A DNA stretch of 64,000 nt, taken from NCBI GenBank assembly GCA_016294035.1, contig JAEDCT010000013.1:4957-68956 (forward strand). The letters run 5' to 3'. Shown one piece after another: positions 41,288 to 50,461 of the stretch (the stretch's first letter is position 1; every line of letters starts with the position of its first letter). The DNA comes from Treponema sp. Its GTDB lineage: Bacteria > Spirochaetota > Spirochaetia > Treponematales > Treponemataceae. A program made the position numbers and the translations under genes. Under the pieces are notes generated by a model. The model was not told the DNA's origin, made no database searches, and saw only the letters and a program-made list of their open reading frames with translations.

Positions 41288-42163
41288 TTACTGGAATGGA
41301 TCCTTGCTCTGGTCAACTGTCATTAGCTCAGGAACATTAACACCATATCTTGTTTTTGGCATGGCTTTAAGAACTTCCTGATAACTGTTGACAACTATTC
41401 CAGTTTTCTGTGCTTCAAATTCAGCTGTAATTTCCTTGCATGGATTGTACTTCTGGGCTTTCTTGAAAAGTTCATTTCTTGGAGTTGCACGTGAAGTAAC
41501 CTTAAGCTGATCAATGATTTTCATCATCTGAATATCGTCATTTATTGTTGAAATATTGTCTGACTTTGTGTAGGCATGCAAAACCTGTGACTGATTCTTG
41601 TCATAGTAATAAATTTTTGAGACTCCGTTTACTGCATCACTTCTTTCTCGGGCAATATATGATCCGAATGAAATTTCATTTCGTGCATGCGGTATATTAA
41701 GTTCGGCATCGTCAAACAGTGCTGTTTTTCTTATAACAACAGCTGCCATTGAATCTGGTGCGAAATTTTTTTCAGAAATCCAGAAATCCACATTGTCATA
41801 AATTGCATGGAAGAATTTTTCAGAAGAAACATTTTCTTTATTTTCCGTTTCATTGTTTTCAGTGCCGTGGATGGTGTCTGTTTTCAAAAATATGTCAGCC
41901 TCGGAATTTACATACAGAATCTGAACTTCATTTCCGTCTGTCAATGTCAGAATGTCGTGCATTTTGTTGTCACGTCCCATTATGTGTAAAGGTGTTCTTT
42001 TTTTTAGAACCGTTCCAACGACAATTGATTCTACATCTTTTGGTGGTTCCGGTTCTTTGATTTCTTCAATGACTGGAGTCTCTTCCTGAGGGAAATCTTT
42101 AGGGGCATTTCCATGCAATAACATAAAAACAATCAGTGGAGCAAATACGTAAATGAATCTCAT
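41288..42163 (-). CDS. Hypothetical secreted protein with SH3-like pattern
   Basis: The 291-residue protein has an N-terminal membrane or signal segment (MRFIYVFAPLIVFMLLHGNA), a Pro/Glu linker, a beta-rich part (about 45-150) in the style of bacterial SH3 (LHIMGRDNKMHDILTLTDGN), and a helical C-terminal half. No family is certain. TAAAAT (42175-42170) ends 6 nt before the ATG, so the mRNA is probably leaderless; AAGGA is present but too close to the start to act as a ribosome site. It is divergent from the DUF3795 gene. Confidence 0.65.
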   Translation of the reverse strand: MRFIYVFAPLIVFMLLHGNAPKDFPQEETPVIEEIKEPEPPKDVESIVVGTVLKKRTPLHIMGRDNKMHDILTLTDGNEVQILYVNSEADIFLKTDTIHGTENNETENKENVSSEKFFHAIYDNVDFWISEKNFAPDSMAAVVIRKTALFDDAELNIPHARNEISFGSYIARERSDAVNGVSKIYYYDKNQSQVLHAYTKSDNISTINDDIQMMKIIDQLKVTSRATPRNELFKKAQKYNPCKEITAEFEAQKTGIVVNSYQEVLKAMPKTRYGVNVPELMTVDQSKDPFQ

Positions 42164-42280
42164 GTCCTTATTTTATCTAACTGAGTGAATGGATTCAACA
42201 TAATTTTTTTTCCTGTTAAACTAGTGCATTGGGCCGGTCAAAATATGATTGTGCTTATAATTATTTTTGTTGGGGTTTTT

Positions 42281-42679
42281 ATGGATAAAATAATTTCAGC
42301 CTGTGGAAATGACTGTTCTTCATGTCCCAGACATGTTCCAAAAACGGATGATGAGTTAAGGCGTACGGCTGAGCTTTGGATGAAAATCGGATATAGGGAT
42401 CGTGTCGTATCAAACGAGGAAATTTCTTGTATTGGATGTACTAACGACAATTGGTGCAGATATGGAATCGTTCATTGTACTACTGACAGAAATATTGAAA
42501 ACTGCGGGCAGTGCAATGAATATCCATGTGAAAGGATAAGGAAGTGCTTTGAGGTAACAGAAGCATTTGACCCTTCCTGCAGGACTGCTTGTTCTGATGA
42601 AGAATATTCAGTATTGAAGAAAGCATTCTTTGAGAAACAGAAAAATCTGGAATTAATAAAAGACATTTCTAAAAATTGA
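42281..42679 (+). CDS. DUF3795-type Cys-rich protein
   Basis: A 132-residue protein rich in paired cysteines: CGNDCSSCPRH, CIGCTNDNWCRYGIVHC, NCGQCNEYPCERI and CRTAC. This pattern and length match the DUF3795 family of presumed zinc- or Fe-S-binding proteins in anaerobes. Function is unknown. ATG 42281 has TGGGG upstream; an earlier in-frame ATG at 42185 would add a hydrophobic leader but overlaps the promoter region. Confidence 0.8.
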   Translation: MDKIISACGNDCSSCPRHVPKTDDELRRTAELWMKIGYRDRVVSNEEISCIGCTNDNWCRYGIVHCTTDRNIENCGQCNEYPCERIRKCFEVTEAFDPSCRTACSDEEYSVLKKAFFEKQKNLELIKDISKN

Positions 42680-42830
42680 AATTTTTTGACTATATAAATT
42701 TCTGGAAAAATATTTAGCGTTAGATTGCAATGGCAATACTTTGAATTATTACTGAAAAAAATTTTTGTGTTCCACAGTTGCTGTTTTGTGGTAGTATGAA
42801 AGAATAAAAAATATATCTGGAGAAAAATTT

Positions 42831-44012
42831 ATGACTAAAAAAGTTTTCATGCACTCTGTTTTGTTGTCGGTCATTTTTTCATGTTTTGCCGCATCTCCCA
42901 AAAATGGTGTGTACATGTTTAATTACGAGCGTATTCTTAACAGTGTTGATGTTCAGCAAATATATGCTGTATATGGAATTGAAGCCCGTCAGGATATCAT
43001 CAGGAAAGTTGAAGGATGCGGGGTTCTGATTGAAAATGGAATGTTCCTTGATCCTGAATCCGGAATTGAGATTTCCATTTCTCTTGCCGGAAAAATATCA
43101 AGTCCAGAAAATCCAACAATTCAGGGAAAATACAAGAATAACGGTGAAATAACTTTTTATGGTTTTTATGAGGAAAACAATCAGACAATTCAAATTACGC
43201 TGACTGGAGTTTTGATTTCCAAAGAGGAATCAAGGCGCGGTGGAAAGTCATTGAATGGAATTTATGAGACTGTTGACAATGGTTCCGGAAAGAGTCAGAA
43301 AGTCGTGGTTTCTGATGGGCTTTATACCTGGGAATTCAAGGATGAGATTGTAGATTCAATTCAAGGATGGCCGGTAATTGTTGAGCCTGACGGAAGTTTC
43401 AAGTCATCAAGTGAGTATATTACTCGTGCCATAATGAAAGGAATGAGTGATACTGTTGTCTCGTCAAAAACAATGTCATCCGGAAAGGTGTTTCCAAACG
43501 GAAGCATTTCCATCAGGACAATCACTTTGAATAATGGATACACAATGGGAGATAATCAGAAACCACTTGTGTTCAATGGAAAAAAATCTTCAGAAGAAAT
43601 TGATAAAAAGTCCGGAGCTAATGTTTACGACAAGTTCAAGAGGAAAAAGAAAAAGAGCAGGTATGCATTCAGCAAGGTATCCGGAGGAACAATGCCAGAC
43701 TGGTATTTTGAAGAAATCCATGCTGATGGAAATAATTATCTTTCCTGTGCAATGAAATCTTTTGCTGGCGATGAGTCGATGACACAGAAACTTGCCGAGT
43801 CTGTTGCAGTTGCCCAGATCATTTCTTATCTTGGAACTGAAGTAAAGGCATATCAGGTTGCATACAGTTCTGCGGAAAATGATAAGTCTGAAAAATATCT
43901 GTACAAGACAATTGATGCCCTGAATGACAGAAAGATTTCCTATGAGCTTGTGAAATCCTATTATGACAAGAAAAGCAAAGTGATGTACGTTTGCGTCAAG
44001 ACAAAGCAATAA
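42831..44012 (+). CDS. Hypothetical secreted protein, LPP20-like C-terminus
   Basis: A 393-residue exported protein (signal peptide 1-21, ending CFAAS). The N-terminal two thirds are beta-rich with MORN-like or barrel-like repeats (IQGKYKNNGEITFYGFYEEN). The C-terminal part (about 285-390) resembles the LPP20-like fold: PDWYFEEIHADGNNYLSCAM, AVAQIISYLGTEVKAYQV. A GGAG site lies 7 nt before the ATG. It shares the -WY- plus helix pattern with the next gene, and the two may work together. Function unknown. Confidence 0.6.
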   Translation: MTKKVFMHSVLLSVIFSCFAASPKNGVYMFNYERILNSVDVQQIYAVYGIEARQDIIRKVEGCGVLIENGMFLDPESGIEISISLAGKISSPENPTIQGKYKNNGEITFYGFYEENNQTIQITLTGVLISKEESRRGGKSLNGIYETVDNGSGKSQKVVVSDGLYTWEFKDEIVDSIQGWPVIVEPDGSFKSSSEYITRAIMKGMSDTVVSSKTMSSGKVFPNGSISIRTITLNNGYTMGDNQKPLVFNGKKSSEEIDKKSGANVYDKFKRKKKKSRYAFSKVSGGTMPDWYFEEIHADGNNYLSCAMKSFAGDESMTQKLAESVAVAQIISYLGTEVKAYQVAYSSAENDKSEKYLYKTIDALNDRKISYELVKSYYDKKSKVMYVCVKTKQ

Positions 44013-44201
44013 GTTAATATTAGATATATAAGATACTAGAGTAATGAAAGGAATATCCTGTATAATCTAAGGTAAACAATGGGTAATTCTTCAATAATTC
44101 AAAAATGATGTGCCGAAGAAATCAGACTGCAAAGTTGATTTTTTTGTATCATTGGTTTTGTTTTTTTTAAGCTCGCAAAATAAAAAAATAGGTTGGTAGT
44201 T

Positions 44202-45119
44202 ATGAAAAAAATCGTAGCATTTGTTGCAGCAATTCTTTCTGCTGCAGTTGTTTTGGCTCAGGATGTTCCTTCATGGTATTCTGAGGATGTTAAGGTTTCT
44301 GAAAAGGAAATTTCCAGAAAAGATGATTCAGGAAAATATGTTCCATTCATTGACAAATCTTTTACGGCCTGTACTTTTGTGAAGGTTGAAGGAGAGATTG
44401 ATTCTCTTTATGCAGCTCAGAACAAGGGTGAGGAAATTGCAACAAAAAAACTCACAGACTATTTGAAAAAAAACAAGGAAACTGCAGCTCTTGCAATAAA
44501 GCCAAAACTCGTCGGCTGGTCATATGACTATTCACTTGAAACTGGTGGAACTTATGTTATGGTAGAGGTTGTTACAAGTGCTCCAAAACCACAGACTCCA
44601 GTGGCAGCAAGAGATGAGGCTAAAGAAATCAGAAACATTAGTTCTTCCATGCCTAGGATTCTTCTTTACAAGAATGACAGGCTTACTCTTGTTGATCAGC
44701 TGAATATGAATTCTCAAGAATCAAAAGAGGCTCACAGGCTTGAATATACTGGAAAGGGTGTAACAAATTCAACTTCGAAGGAAAGCTTCTACTATTCTGA
44801 CGGTGTGCTTGTTTTTGATACTGTTGTTCGTGTTAAGGGCGGAAACCTTAAGTTCAATTTGAAGAATGTCATCAAGGGCCGCAAGACATTAATTGTTGCA
44901 AGAGTTGATTGTGGTGTTCAGGATCAGGATTACGTTCTTACAATTGGTGGCATTGACTACAAGGCAAATGTTAAGCGTGACCAGAAAAACAGATGGGTCA
45001 ATGTTGTTTTTGAAGTTGAGGAAGGTGTTATCACAACATATTCTCCTGATGTTCTGATCAAGTCTAAGACTAAGTCATCGATTGCAGTTGGTTCAATTGC
45101 AATTTATCAGCTTCTGTAG
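44202..45119 (+). CDS. Hypothetical secreted protein with LPP20-like N-terminal region
   Basis: The 305-residue protein has a classical signal peptide (MKKIVAFVAAILSAAVVLAQ). A segment like LPP20 domains follows (DVPSWYSEDVKVSEKEISRK; AAQNKGEEIATKKLTDYLKK), then a beta-rich C-terminal half with no recognised family. ATG 44202 is preferred; the upstream frame has no support. A strong terminator follows. It is possibly an envelope protein paired with the upstream gene. Confidence 0.65.
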   Translation: MKKIVAFVAAILSAAVVLAQDVPSWYSEDVKVSEKEISRKDDSGKYVPFIDKSFTACTFVKVEGEIDSLYAAQNKGEEIATKKLTDYLKKNKETAALAIKPKLVGWSYDYSLETGGTYVMVEVVTSAPKPQTPVAARDEAKEIRNISSSMPRILLYKNDRLTLVDQLNMNSQESKEAHRLEYTGKGVTNSTSKESFYYSDGVLVFDTVVRVKGGNLKFNLKNVIKGRKTLIVARVDCGVQDQDYVLTIGGIDYKANVKRDQKNRWVNVVFEVEEGVITTYSPDVLIKSKTKSSIAVGSIAIYQLL

Positions 45120-45129
45120 TTAATTTGTT

Positions 45130-45165
45130 CCTGTCTGGCAATTTTTGTCGGGCAGGATTTTTTTT
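45130..45165 (+). terminator. Rho-independent terminator
   Basis: CCTGTCTG (45130-45137) pairs with CGGGCAGG (45149-45156) with two G-T wobbles and an 11-nt loop, followed by an interrupted T-run to 45165. It lies 10 nt after the preceding stop and just before the next gene's start. Confidence 0.7.
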
Positions 45166-45170
45166 GTGTG

Positions 45171-45677
45171 ATGGAAAACAATATAATTTTTAGAAAGGCA
45201 AATCTGGACGACTTGGATGAAATTTTTTCTTTTGTCCAAAAATCCGTTGTCAGAATGATCCAGCAGAAAATCTATCAATGGGATGAAATATATCCGGCGA
45301 AATATGATTTTGAGTCAGACATAATAAATGGCTGGTTAACTTGTGGAATCATTGATGGAACAATTGTATCAACTTATTCAATAAATGATGAGTGTGATGA
45401 GGACTACAAAAGTGCAAGCTGGAACTGGCCTGATTCAAATTGGAGGGTTTTGCATAGAATAGTTGTTAATCCGGAATTTCAGAATCAGGGAATTGGGACT
45501 AGGACAATGAGTTACCTGATGAATGAACTTAAAAAAGCTGGAATTGAATCCTTAAGGCTTGATGTTTTTTCAGAAAATCCATATTCACAGCGCATGTACC
45601 ATAAACTTGGTTTTGTTAAGATCGGAGAAGCTCATTGGCGTAAGGGGCTTTTCTACTTACTTGAAAAAAAACTGTAG
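45171..45677 (+). CDS. GNAT family N-acetyltransferase
   Basis: A 168-residue GNAT enzyme with IIFRKANLDDLDEIFSFVQK at the N-terminus, HRIVVNPEFQNQGIGTRTMS carrying the acetyl-CoA loop Q-x-x-G-I-G, and DVFSENPYSQRMYHKLGFVK. The substrate is unknown. ATG 45171 lies 6 nt after the terminator T-run, with no ribosome site, so it may be read from a promoter inside the terminator region or by read-through. Confidence 0.8.
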   Translation: MENNIIFRKANLDDLDEIFSFVQKSVVRMIQQKIYQWDEIYPAKYDFESDIINGWLTCGIIDGTIVSTYSINDECDEDYKSASWNWPDSNWRVLHRIVVNPEFQNQGIGTRTMSYLMNELKKAGIESLRLDVFSENPYSQRMYHKLGFVKIGEAHWRKGLFYLLEKKL

Positions 45678-45720
45678 GTCAAACTCATATATGCTTTAGG
45701 TCACAAATTTTCTCATGGTG

Positions 45721-45772
45721 TTGACAATTATATATGGTAAGTGTAGTCTAACATAAGTTAATTAAAGTTAAC
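45721..45772 (+). promoter_or_regulatory. feoA promoter with paired iron-type operators
   Basis: TTGACA (45721-45726), 17 nt, TAGTCT (45744-45749). Box 1 is GTAAG-TGTAGT-CTAAC (45737-45752); box 2 is GTTAA-TTAAAG-TTAAC (45757-45772), 20 bp further on. Box 1 covers the -10. Layout and spacing equal those at 30910-30961. Confidence 0.75.
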
Positions 45773-45816
45773 GAAAGTTGTTTCTATGCAATGATTTTTC
45801 CCATGGGAGTTTTTCA

Positions 45817-46041
45817 ATGCTGCTTTCAGATGCTGATCCTGAATCTGATTACATTATTTCTGATATTACCTGCAGTGATGAGGAATTTTCTTCCTTCTTG
45901 TTTTCGCTTGGATGCTATTCTGGCGAAAAAATAACACTTATATCAAAAAAGAAAAGCACTCTGATTATTGGTGTGAAAGATGCCGTATATTGCATAGACA
46001 TGGATTTAGCGTCAGCTATTGAAGTGGAAAAAGCGGGTTAG
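45817..46041 (+). CDS. feoA: FeoA family protein
   Basis: A 74-residue SH3-like FeoA protein (MLLSDADPESDYIISDITCS; SLGCYSGEKITLISKKKSTL; DMDLASAIEVEKAG), needed with FeoB for ferrous iron import. It is at the short end for the family. ATG 45817 has GGGAG at 7 nt; an earlier TTG in frame is rejected. It is followed after 120 bp by feoB, which has its own operator copy. Confidence 0.82.
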   Translation: MLLSDADPESDYIISDITCSDEEFSSFLFSLGCYSGEKITLISKKKSTLIIGVKDAVYCIDMDLASAIEVEKAG

Positions 46042-46094
46042 AACTTTTTTTGATCTGATGACTAATTGACTGCCTGGAATTTTATTGCTCTTTT

Positions 46095-46110
46095 GTTAGT
46101 TTTATCTAAC
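46095..46110 (+). promoter_or_regulatory. Iron-type operator before feoB
   Basis: GTTAG-TTTTAT-CTAAC (46095-46110) is the best palindrome of the three feo-linked sites, followed at 46116 by a partial second box (GTTAA...). It lies 52 bp before the feoB ATG. No clear -35 and -10 pair was found around it. Confidence 0.6.
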
Positions 46111-46161
46111 ATATAGTTAATTCTAGGATTATTTTATGCATATTCTATGGAGGTGGTTCTG

Positions 46162-48153
46162 ATGAGAATTGCGCTTATTGGAAATCCTAATTCCGGAAAA
46201 ACAACCATGTTTAATGCTCTCACAGGACGAAGTGAGCATGTAGGAAACTGGGCTGGCGTTACAGTTGACAAGATGGAATATGCAGTCAGAAAAGAATTTT
46301 GTGGTAACGAAGAAAATCTTATGGCAGTTGATCTTCCTGGTGCTTATTCCATGAGTCCCTTTACAAGTGAAGAAAGCGTTACTTCTTCTTTTATTAAAAA
46401 TGAAAAACCGGATGTTATTGTTAATATTGTTGATGCAACTAATCTGGAACGAAGTCTGTTTTTTACGACTCAGCTTCTTGAACTTGGAATTCCTGTTGTC
46501 ATTGCCCTAAACAAAAGTGATGCCCTTGAAAAGAATGGAATAAAATTTATTGATGAAAAACTTCTTTCAGAAAAGTGTGGCTGTCCTGTAGTCAAAACCA
46601 TTGCTCAGAAATCAGTAAATCTTGGTGAAATTATTTGTGCTGCAGTAAGTCTTGCAGGAAAGTTTCAGTCGGCTCCATATAATGGAAAGATTTCAGAAGG
46701 GGCAGATAAGAATTCAGTTGAAGCAGCGGATAGAGAGCGCTTTGAATTTGTTAAGTCCATTGTTTCTGAAGTTGTTATAAAAAACAAAAAGAAAGTTGAA
46801 AGAAAGAAGGAAAGCAAACTTGATTGTGTCTTGACTCATCCTGTTTCCGGCCTCGCTGTTTTTACTGTCATTATGTGGGCCGTCTTCTATATTTCTCAGT
46901 CTACTGTGGGAACCTGGCTAAGTGAACTTCTTGCAGGATTGATTGAGTCATTCCAGAAATTTGTTTCCGGTAAATTGATTGAGGCAGATCCAATTGTCAC
47001 TGCAATTCTTTGTGATGGAATTATTGGTGGTGTAGGTGCTGTTGTTGGATTTCTTCCCCTTGTCATGATCATGTATTTTCTTATTGCTCTTCTTGAAGAC
47101 TGCGGATACATGGCTCGGGCCACTGTTGTTCTTGATCCGATTTTCAAACGGGTTGGGCTTTCAGGAAAATCTGTTATTCCCATGGTAATAGGAACCGGAT
47201 GTGGTGTTCCTGCAATAATGGCATGCCGTACAATCAGAAATGAACGTGAGCGTCGTGCAACTGCAATGCTTTGCACATTTATGCCATGTGGTGCAAAACT
47301 TCCTGTGATTGCACTTTTTGCCGGAGCATTTTTCCCTGAAGCTACCTGGGTTGGTCCTGTAATGTATTTTGTTGGAGTTATTCTGATTCTTCTTGGAGCT
47401 TTACTGATAAAGTCAATCAATGCTGCAAAGTTCAAAAAGAGTTACTTTATTATTGAACTTCCTGAATATAAAATTCCGTCTATTGGTTTTGCCGTAAAGT
47501 CAATGCTTGAAAGAGGAAAGTCATACCTTGTAAAGGCAGGAACAATTATTCTCCTTTGCAATACAATCGTTCAGCTGATGGCTGGTTTTACACCTTCGTT
47601 CAAGGTTGCTGCTGATAATGGATCTGATTCAATTCTTGCATTGATTGCATCTCCTTTTGCATATTTACTTGTCCCTGTAGTTGGTGTTGTCTGCTGGCAG
47701 CTTGCTGCTGCTGCAATTACCGGTTTTTTTGCAAAGGAAAATGTTGTTGGAACCCTGGCAACTGTATTTTCAATAACAAATTTTATAGACACTGAAGAAT
47801 TGCAAATGGTAGAAGGTTCTGGAAATAAAATTGTAATGGTAATGGGAATAACTAAAGTTGCGGCTCTTGCATACCTTATGTTCAACCTTTATTCGCCTCC
47901 CTGTGTTGCTGCACTTGGTGCCATGAGCAGTGAAATGAAAAGCCGAAAGTGGTTCTGGACTGGTATAGGGTTCATGCTGTCTGTTGGGTTTGTTGTTGGA
48001 TTCCTTGTATATCAGACAGGAACATTGATTACAACAGGAGCATTAGGTGCTGGATTTGCAGGCGGCCTTCTGTTTACTGTTGCGGTTGCAGCTTTTTCAA
48101 TTTTCTTATGCATAAGAGCAAAAATCAATTTGAAAAAAGAATACGAAAAGTAA
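46162..48153 (+). CDS. feoB: Ferrous iron transporter FeoB
   Basis: The inner-membrane Fe(II) transporter, 663 residues. The N-terminal G domain has G1 GNPNSGKT (7-14), G3 DLPGAYSMSP and G4 NKSD; a helical GDI-like segment follows. The membrane domain starts at about 225 and carries the two Gate motifs with Cys: GTGCGVPAIMACRTI and FNLYSPPCVAALGAM. Core length is slightly short but complete. ATG 46162 has GGAGG at 6 nt. Import would be repressed when iron is replete, via the operator at 46095. Confidence 0.95.
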   Translation: MRIALIGNPNSGKTTMFNALTGRSEHVGNWAGVTVDKMEYAVRKEFCGNEENLMAVDLPGAYSMSPFTSEESVTSSFIKNEKPDVIVNIVDATNLERSLFFTTQLLELGIPVVIALNKSDALEKNGIKFIDEKLLSEKCGCPVVKTIAQKSVNLGEIICAAVSLAGKFQSAPYNGKISEGADKNSVEAADRERFEFVKSIVSEVVIKNKKKVERKKESKLDCVLTHPVSGLAVFTVIMWAVFYISQSTVGTWLSELLAGLIESFQKFVSGKLIEADPIVTAILCDGIIGGVGAVVGFLPLVMIMYFLIALLEDCGYMARATVVLDPIFKRVGLSGKSVIPMVIGTGCGVPAIMACRTIRNERERRATAMLCTFMPCGAKLPVIALFAGAFFPEATWVGPVMYFVGVILILLGALLIKSINAAKFKKSYFIIELPEYKIPSIGFAVKSMLERGKSYLVKAGTIILLCNTIVQLMAGFTPSFKVAADNGSDSILALIASPFAYLLVPVVGVVCWQLAAAAITGFFAKENVVGTLATVFSITNFIDTEELQMVEGSGNKIVMVMGITKVAALAYLMFNLYSPPCVAALGAMSSEMKSRKWFWTGIGFMLSVGFVVGFLVYQTGTLITTGALGAGFAGGLLFTVAVAAFSIFLCIRAKINLKKEYEK

Positions 48154-48201
48154 TCTGGTTATTGAAACATAGAATTGATCTTAAGTCTCCTTGTCCTTGG
48201 A

Positions 48202-49104
48202 TTATATTTCAGGGACATTTTTTTTGTTTAGCTGCTCAAAATATTCAAGAATGATTTCATTTGTATCGACACCGCTCCAGCTGGATTTCGGCCAGCGGTG
48301 TGTTTCATCTTCAATTACAAGCCACCAGACCTTCTGACTATATTTGAACAGAGTTGATTTGTCTGAAAGCTTTGTTGAATGAATTTGATTTGCTGATTTT
48401 TTTTTGCCTGAGAAATATTCAATTGTTTTTTCAATTGATGGATTTGGATTGTCCCTGCTTGTTTTTAAGAAATCCATTGGAACAACAGGATCTTTTGTTC
48501 CGTTTATCTGGAAAAATCCGCACTGAGGAGATACATTTGTTTTCCGGACATTCCAGATATTTTCCGGCATCATTCCGCCTACGCTTACAACTGCACTGAA
48601 AGTCTTAGGTTTGCAGACTGCAAGTTTTGTGCACATGAATGCACCGCTGCTGAATCCTGCTGCATAAGTCATTGATGTGCTGAATCCATATTTTTCCTGC
48701 AGGTATTTTGCCAGAGCATCAAGAAAATTCAATTCGGATTCAGATTCCCTGCTGTCTGAGTATATCCATCCTGTGTCAGAAGTTGAATCAACGTACACGA
48801 CACCATATCCATTTGGACAGGCCGTTTTTTCGAAATCTGTCTCGTTCCTGAAAAAGATGGAGTTTTGCCCTGCGCCATGAAGCATGAAAACCAACGGGCT
48901 GTCTTTTGTTTTTTCAGACAGGCATAGAATGAACTGGTGCTGTTTATTGTCATACCTGCACTGGAATTTTCCGGTCGATGAATCATAGCTGATATTTGAA
49001 ATTTTCTTTGAGTCGCATGAGGTAAAGGAGAGAATAATCAATGCGAAGATCAGAAAAGCAATTTGTTTTTTCAATTGCAGCTTATCTTTTTCGCCTGTCA
49101 CCAT
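48202..49104 (-). CDS. PHB-depolymerase/feruloyl-esterase-like lipoprotein
   Basis: A 300-residue alpha/beta hydrolase of the poly(3-hydroxybutyrate) depolymerase-like family. The signal peptide ends in a lipobox (LSFTSCDS, Cys at about 30). Catalytic residues: Ser in AAGFSSGAFM (GxSxG), Asp in NGTKDPVVP, His in DETHRWP; the oxyanion segment is LVFMLHGAGQNS. Substrates may be esterified plant polysaccharides, in keeping with the glycoside hydrolases here (inference). Its start overlaps the end of the GGDEF gene by 23 nt, so the two are coupled. Confidence 0.8.
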   Translation of the reverse strand: MVTGEKDKLQLKKQIAFLIFALIILSFTSCDSKKISNISYDSSTGKFQCRYDNKQHQFILCLSEKTKDSPLVFMLHGAGQNSIFFRNETDFEKTACPNGYGVVYVDSTSDTGWIYSDSRESESELNFLDALAKYLQEKYGFSTSMTYAAGFSSGAFMCTKLAVCKPKTFSAVVSVGGMMPENIWNVRKTNVSPQCGFFQINGTKDPVVPMDFLKTSRDNPNPSIEKTIEYFSGKKKSANQIHSTKLSDKSTLFKYSQKVWWLVIEDETHRWPKSSWSGVDTNEIILEYFEQLNKKNVPEI

Positions 49105-50401
49105 TGGTCATGTAGTAGTTTCTCTTGTCTGCATACATTCGGGAGTCTGCCAGTTTTTCAAGATTTGAAACTGTACAGTTTTCAATTTCCCTTGCACATA
49201 CAAGTCCTTTTGAAAATGTGAATGTGTTGCTGAATTCTCCAGACCATGAAGACCTGTATTCTTCCAGCTGCTTGAGAATCTCTACTACTTCCTTGTCAGA
49301 TGCATTGAATATGCAGGTAAATTCGTCACCGCCAATTCTATATACCCGTCCAAATGGAGAAACAACAATGTTGAGACAATCTGCAACAGCTTTAATGATT
49401 TCGTCTCCGGCTTTGTGTCCCTTCAGGTCATTGGTTTTTTTCAGGCCGTTGAGATCAACTTCCATAAACCACAAATCATCTTTAATTTTTTCTGTTTCCA
49501 GAATTGAAATGTCACATTCATAGGCGTATCGATTGTAAAGTTGTGTCAGTTTGTCTGTTTGTGTAAGGCGGATGAGTGTTTCTTCTTTTCTTTTTTCTTT
49601 GTCAATATTTTGTGATGTAAAAATAACTTTTGAAAGTCTTTCAGAATTATCCCCGATTCTTATGAATGCTAATCTGTACCATTTGTTGTCTATTGATGTT
49701 AATTCTGTTGATATGAAATTGGTGTTCTCAAGGCGCTTTGCCAGTGTTGAAAGATTTGTAAATTCAAGAATTGAATCAAGATTGGATCCGGAAAAACGAA
49801 TTCTCATGACACTCCAAAGTTTTTGCTGCAATGGTGCATCAATATTTAATTCAATAATATTATGAATGATTTGATTTGCATTTCTTTCTTCAAATGTTCC
49901 ATTTTCCAAATCAAGAATGTGCATGGTGTCGTAAATTGATGCAATTGATTGGAGTGAATCATGCTCATGCCTTTCTTTTTCTATTGATGATTTTAGCCTG
50001 GCTTTCCTCTGCACTATGTTATGGATGTCCTGAAAAGAAATGTAGGCAATTTTTGTTTCTTCAGCACAATCAGTGGAGTCTGGAGTTATGATGCATTTGA
50101 GTTCATGAATCACTTCGTCTTTAAAAATTTTTCCGGGAAAGGTAATGGATTTGTTCAGGCTTTTTACATTGTTAGGATTCAGAATTGACATGTGCTGCTT
50201 GTATGTTTCTTCCGGTATTATTTTGCTAAGCTTCTCTGAAAGTTCAGCAAAGGAAATAAATGTTCCTTCCTGCTCTGGAAGAATTCTATCATACGGAAAA
50301 TAAATTTCTTGTGTTTTCGTATTTAAAATCCATACTGCATCAACGAATTGCCGCATGGTTTCAAACAAGGCTTTGTTGTATTCTGGAATTTCAAAACTCA
50401 T
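49082..50401 (-). CDS. GGDEF-domain diguanylate cyclase
   Basis: A 439-residue protein with two sensor-like regions (about 1-135 and 150-265, PAS-like pattern) and a C-terminal GGDEF domain (about 275-435). The active-site loop RIGGDEFTCIF is intact, preceded by DLNGLKKTNDLKGHKAGDE, so cyclic-di-GMP synthesis is expected. There is no membrane segment, so the sensor input is cytoplasmic. AAGGAAGG lies about 11 nt before the ATG and TATAAT is further upstream. Confidence 0.9.
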   Translation of the reverse strand: MSFEIPEYNKALFETMRQFVDAVWILNTKTQEIYFPYDRILPEQEGTFISFAELSEKLSKIIPEETYKQHMSILNPNNVKSLNKSITFPGKIFKDEVIHELKCIITPDSTDCAEETKIAYISFQDIHNIVQRKARLKSSIEKERHEHDSLQSIASIYDTMHILDLENGTFEERNANQIIHNIIELNIDAPLQQKLWSVMRIRFSGSNLDSILEFTNLSTLAKRLENTNFISTELTSIDNKWYRLAFIRIGDNSERLSKVIFTSQNIDKEKRKEETLIRLTQTDKLTQLYNRYAYECDISILETEKIKDDLWFMEVDLNGLKKTNDLKGHKAGDEIIKAVADCLNIVVSPFGRVYRIGGDEFTCIFNASDKEVVEILKQLEEYRSSWSGEFSNTFTFSKGLVCAREIENCTVSNLEKLADSRMYADKRNYYMTNGDRRKR

Positions 50402-50461
50402 AAAACATTTTCCTTCCTTTAATCCATTATACTAGTCATTAATTATATTTTCTATAATAAT

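Noticed and set aside
42164..42176. CTTATTTTATCTAAC as another feo-type operator
   Set aside because: Only one half-site fits; the rest coincides with the TAAAAT -10 of the minus-strand gene, and no iron gene is adjacent.
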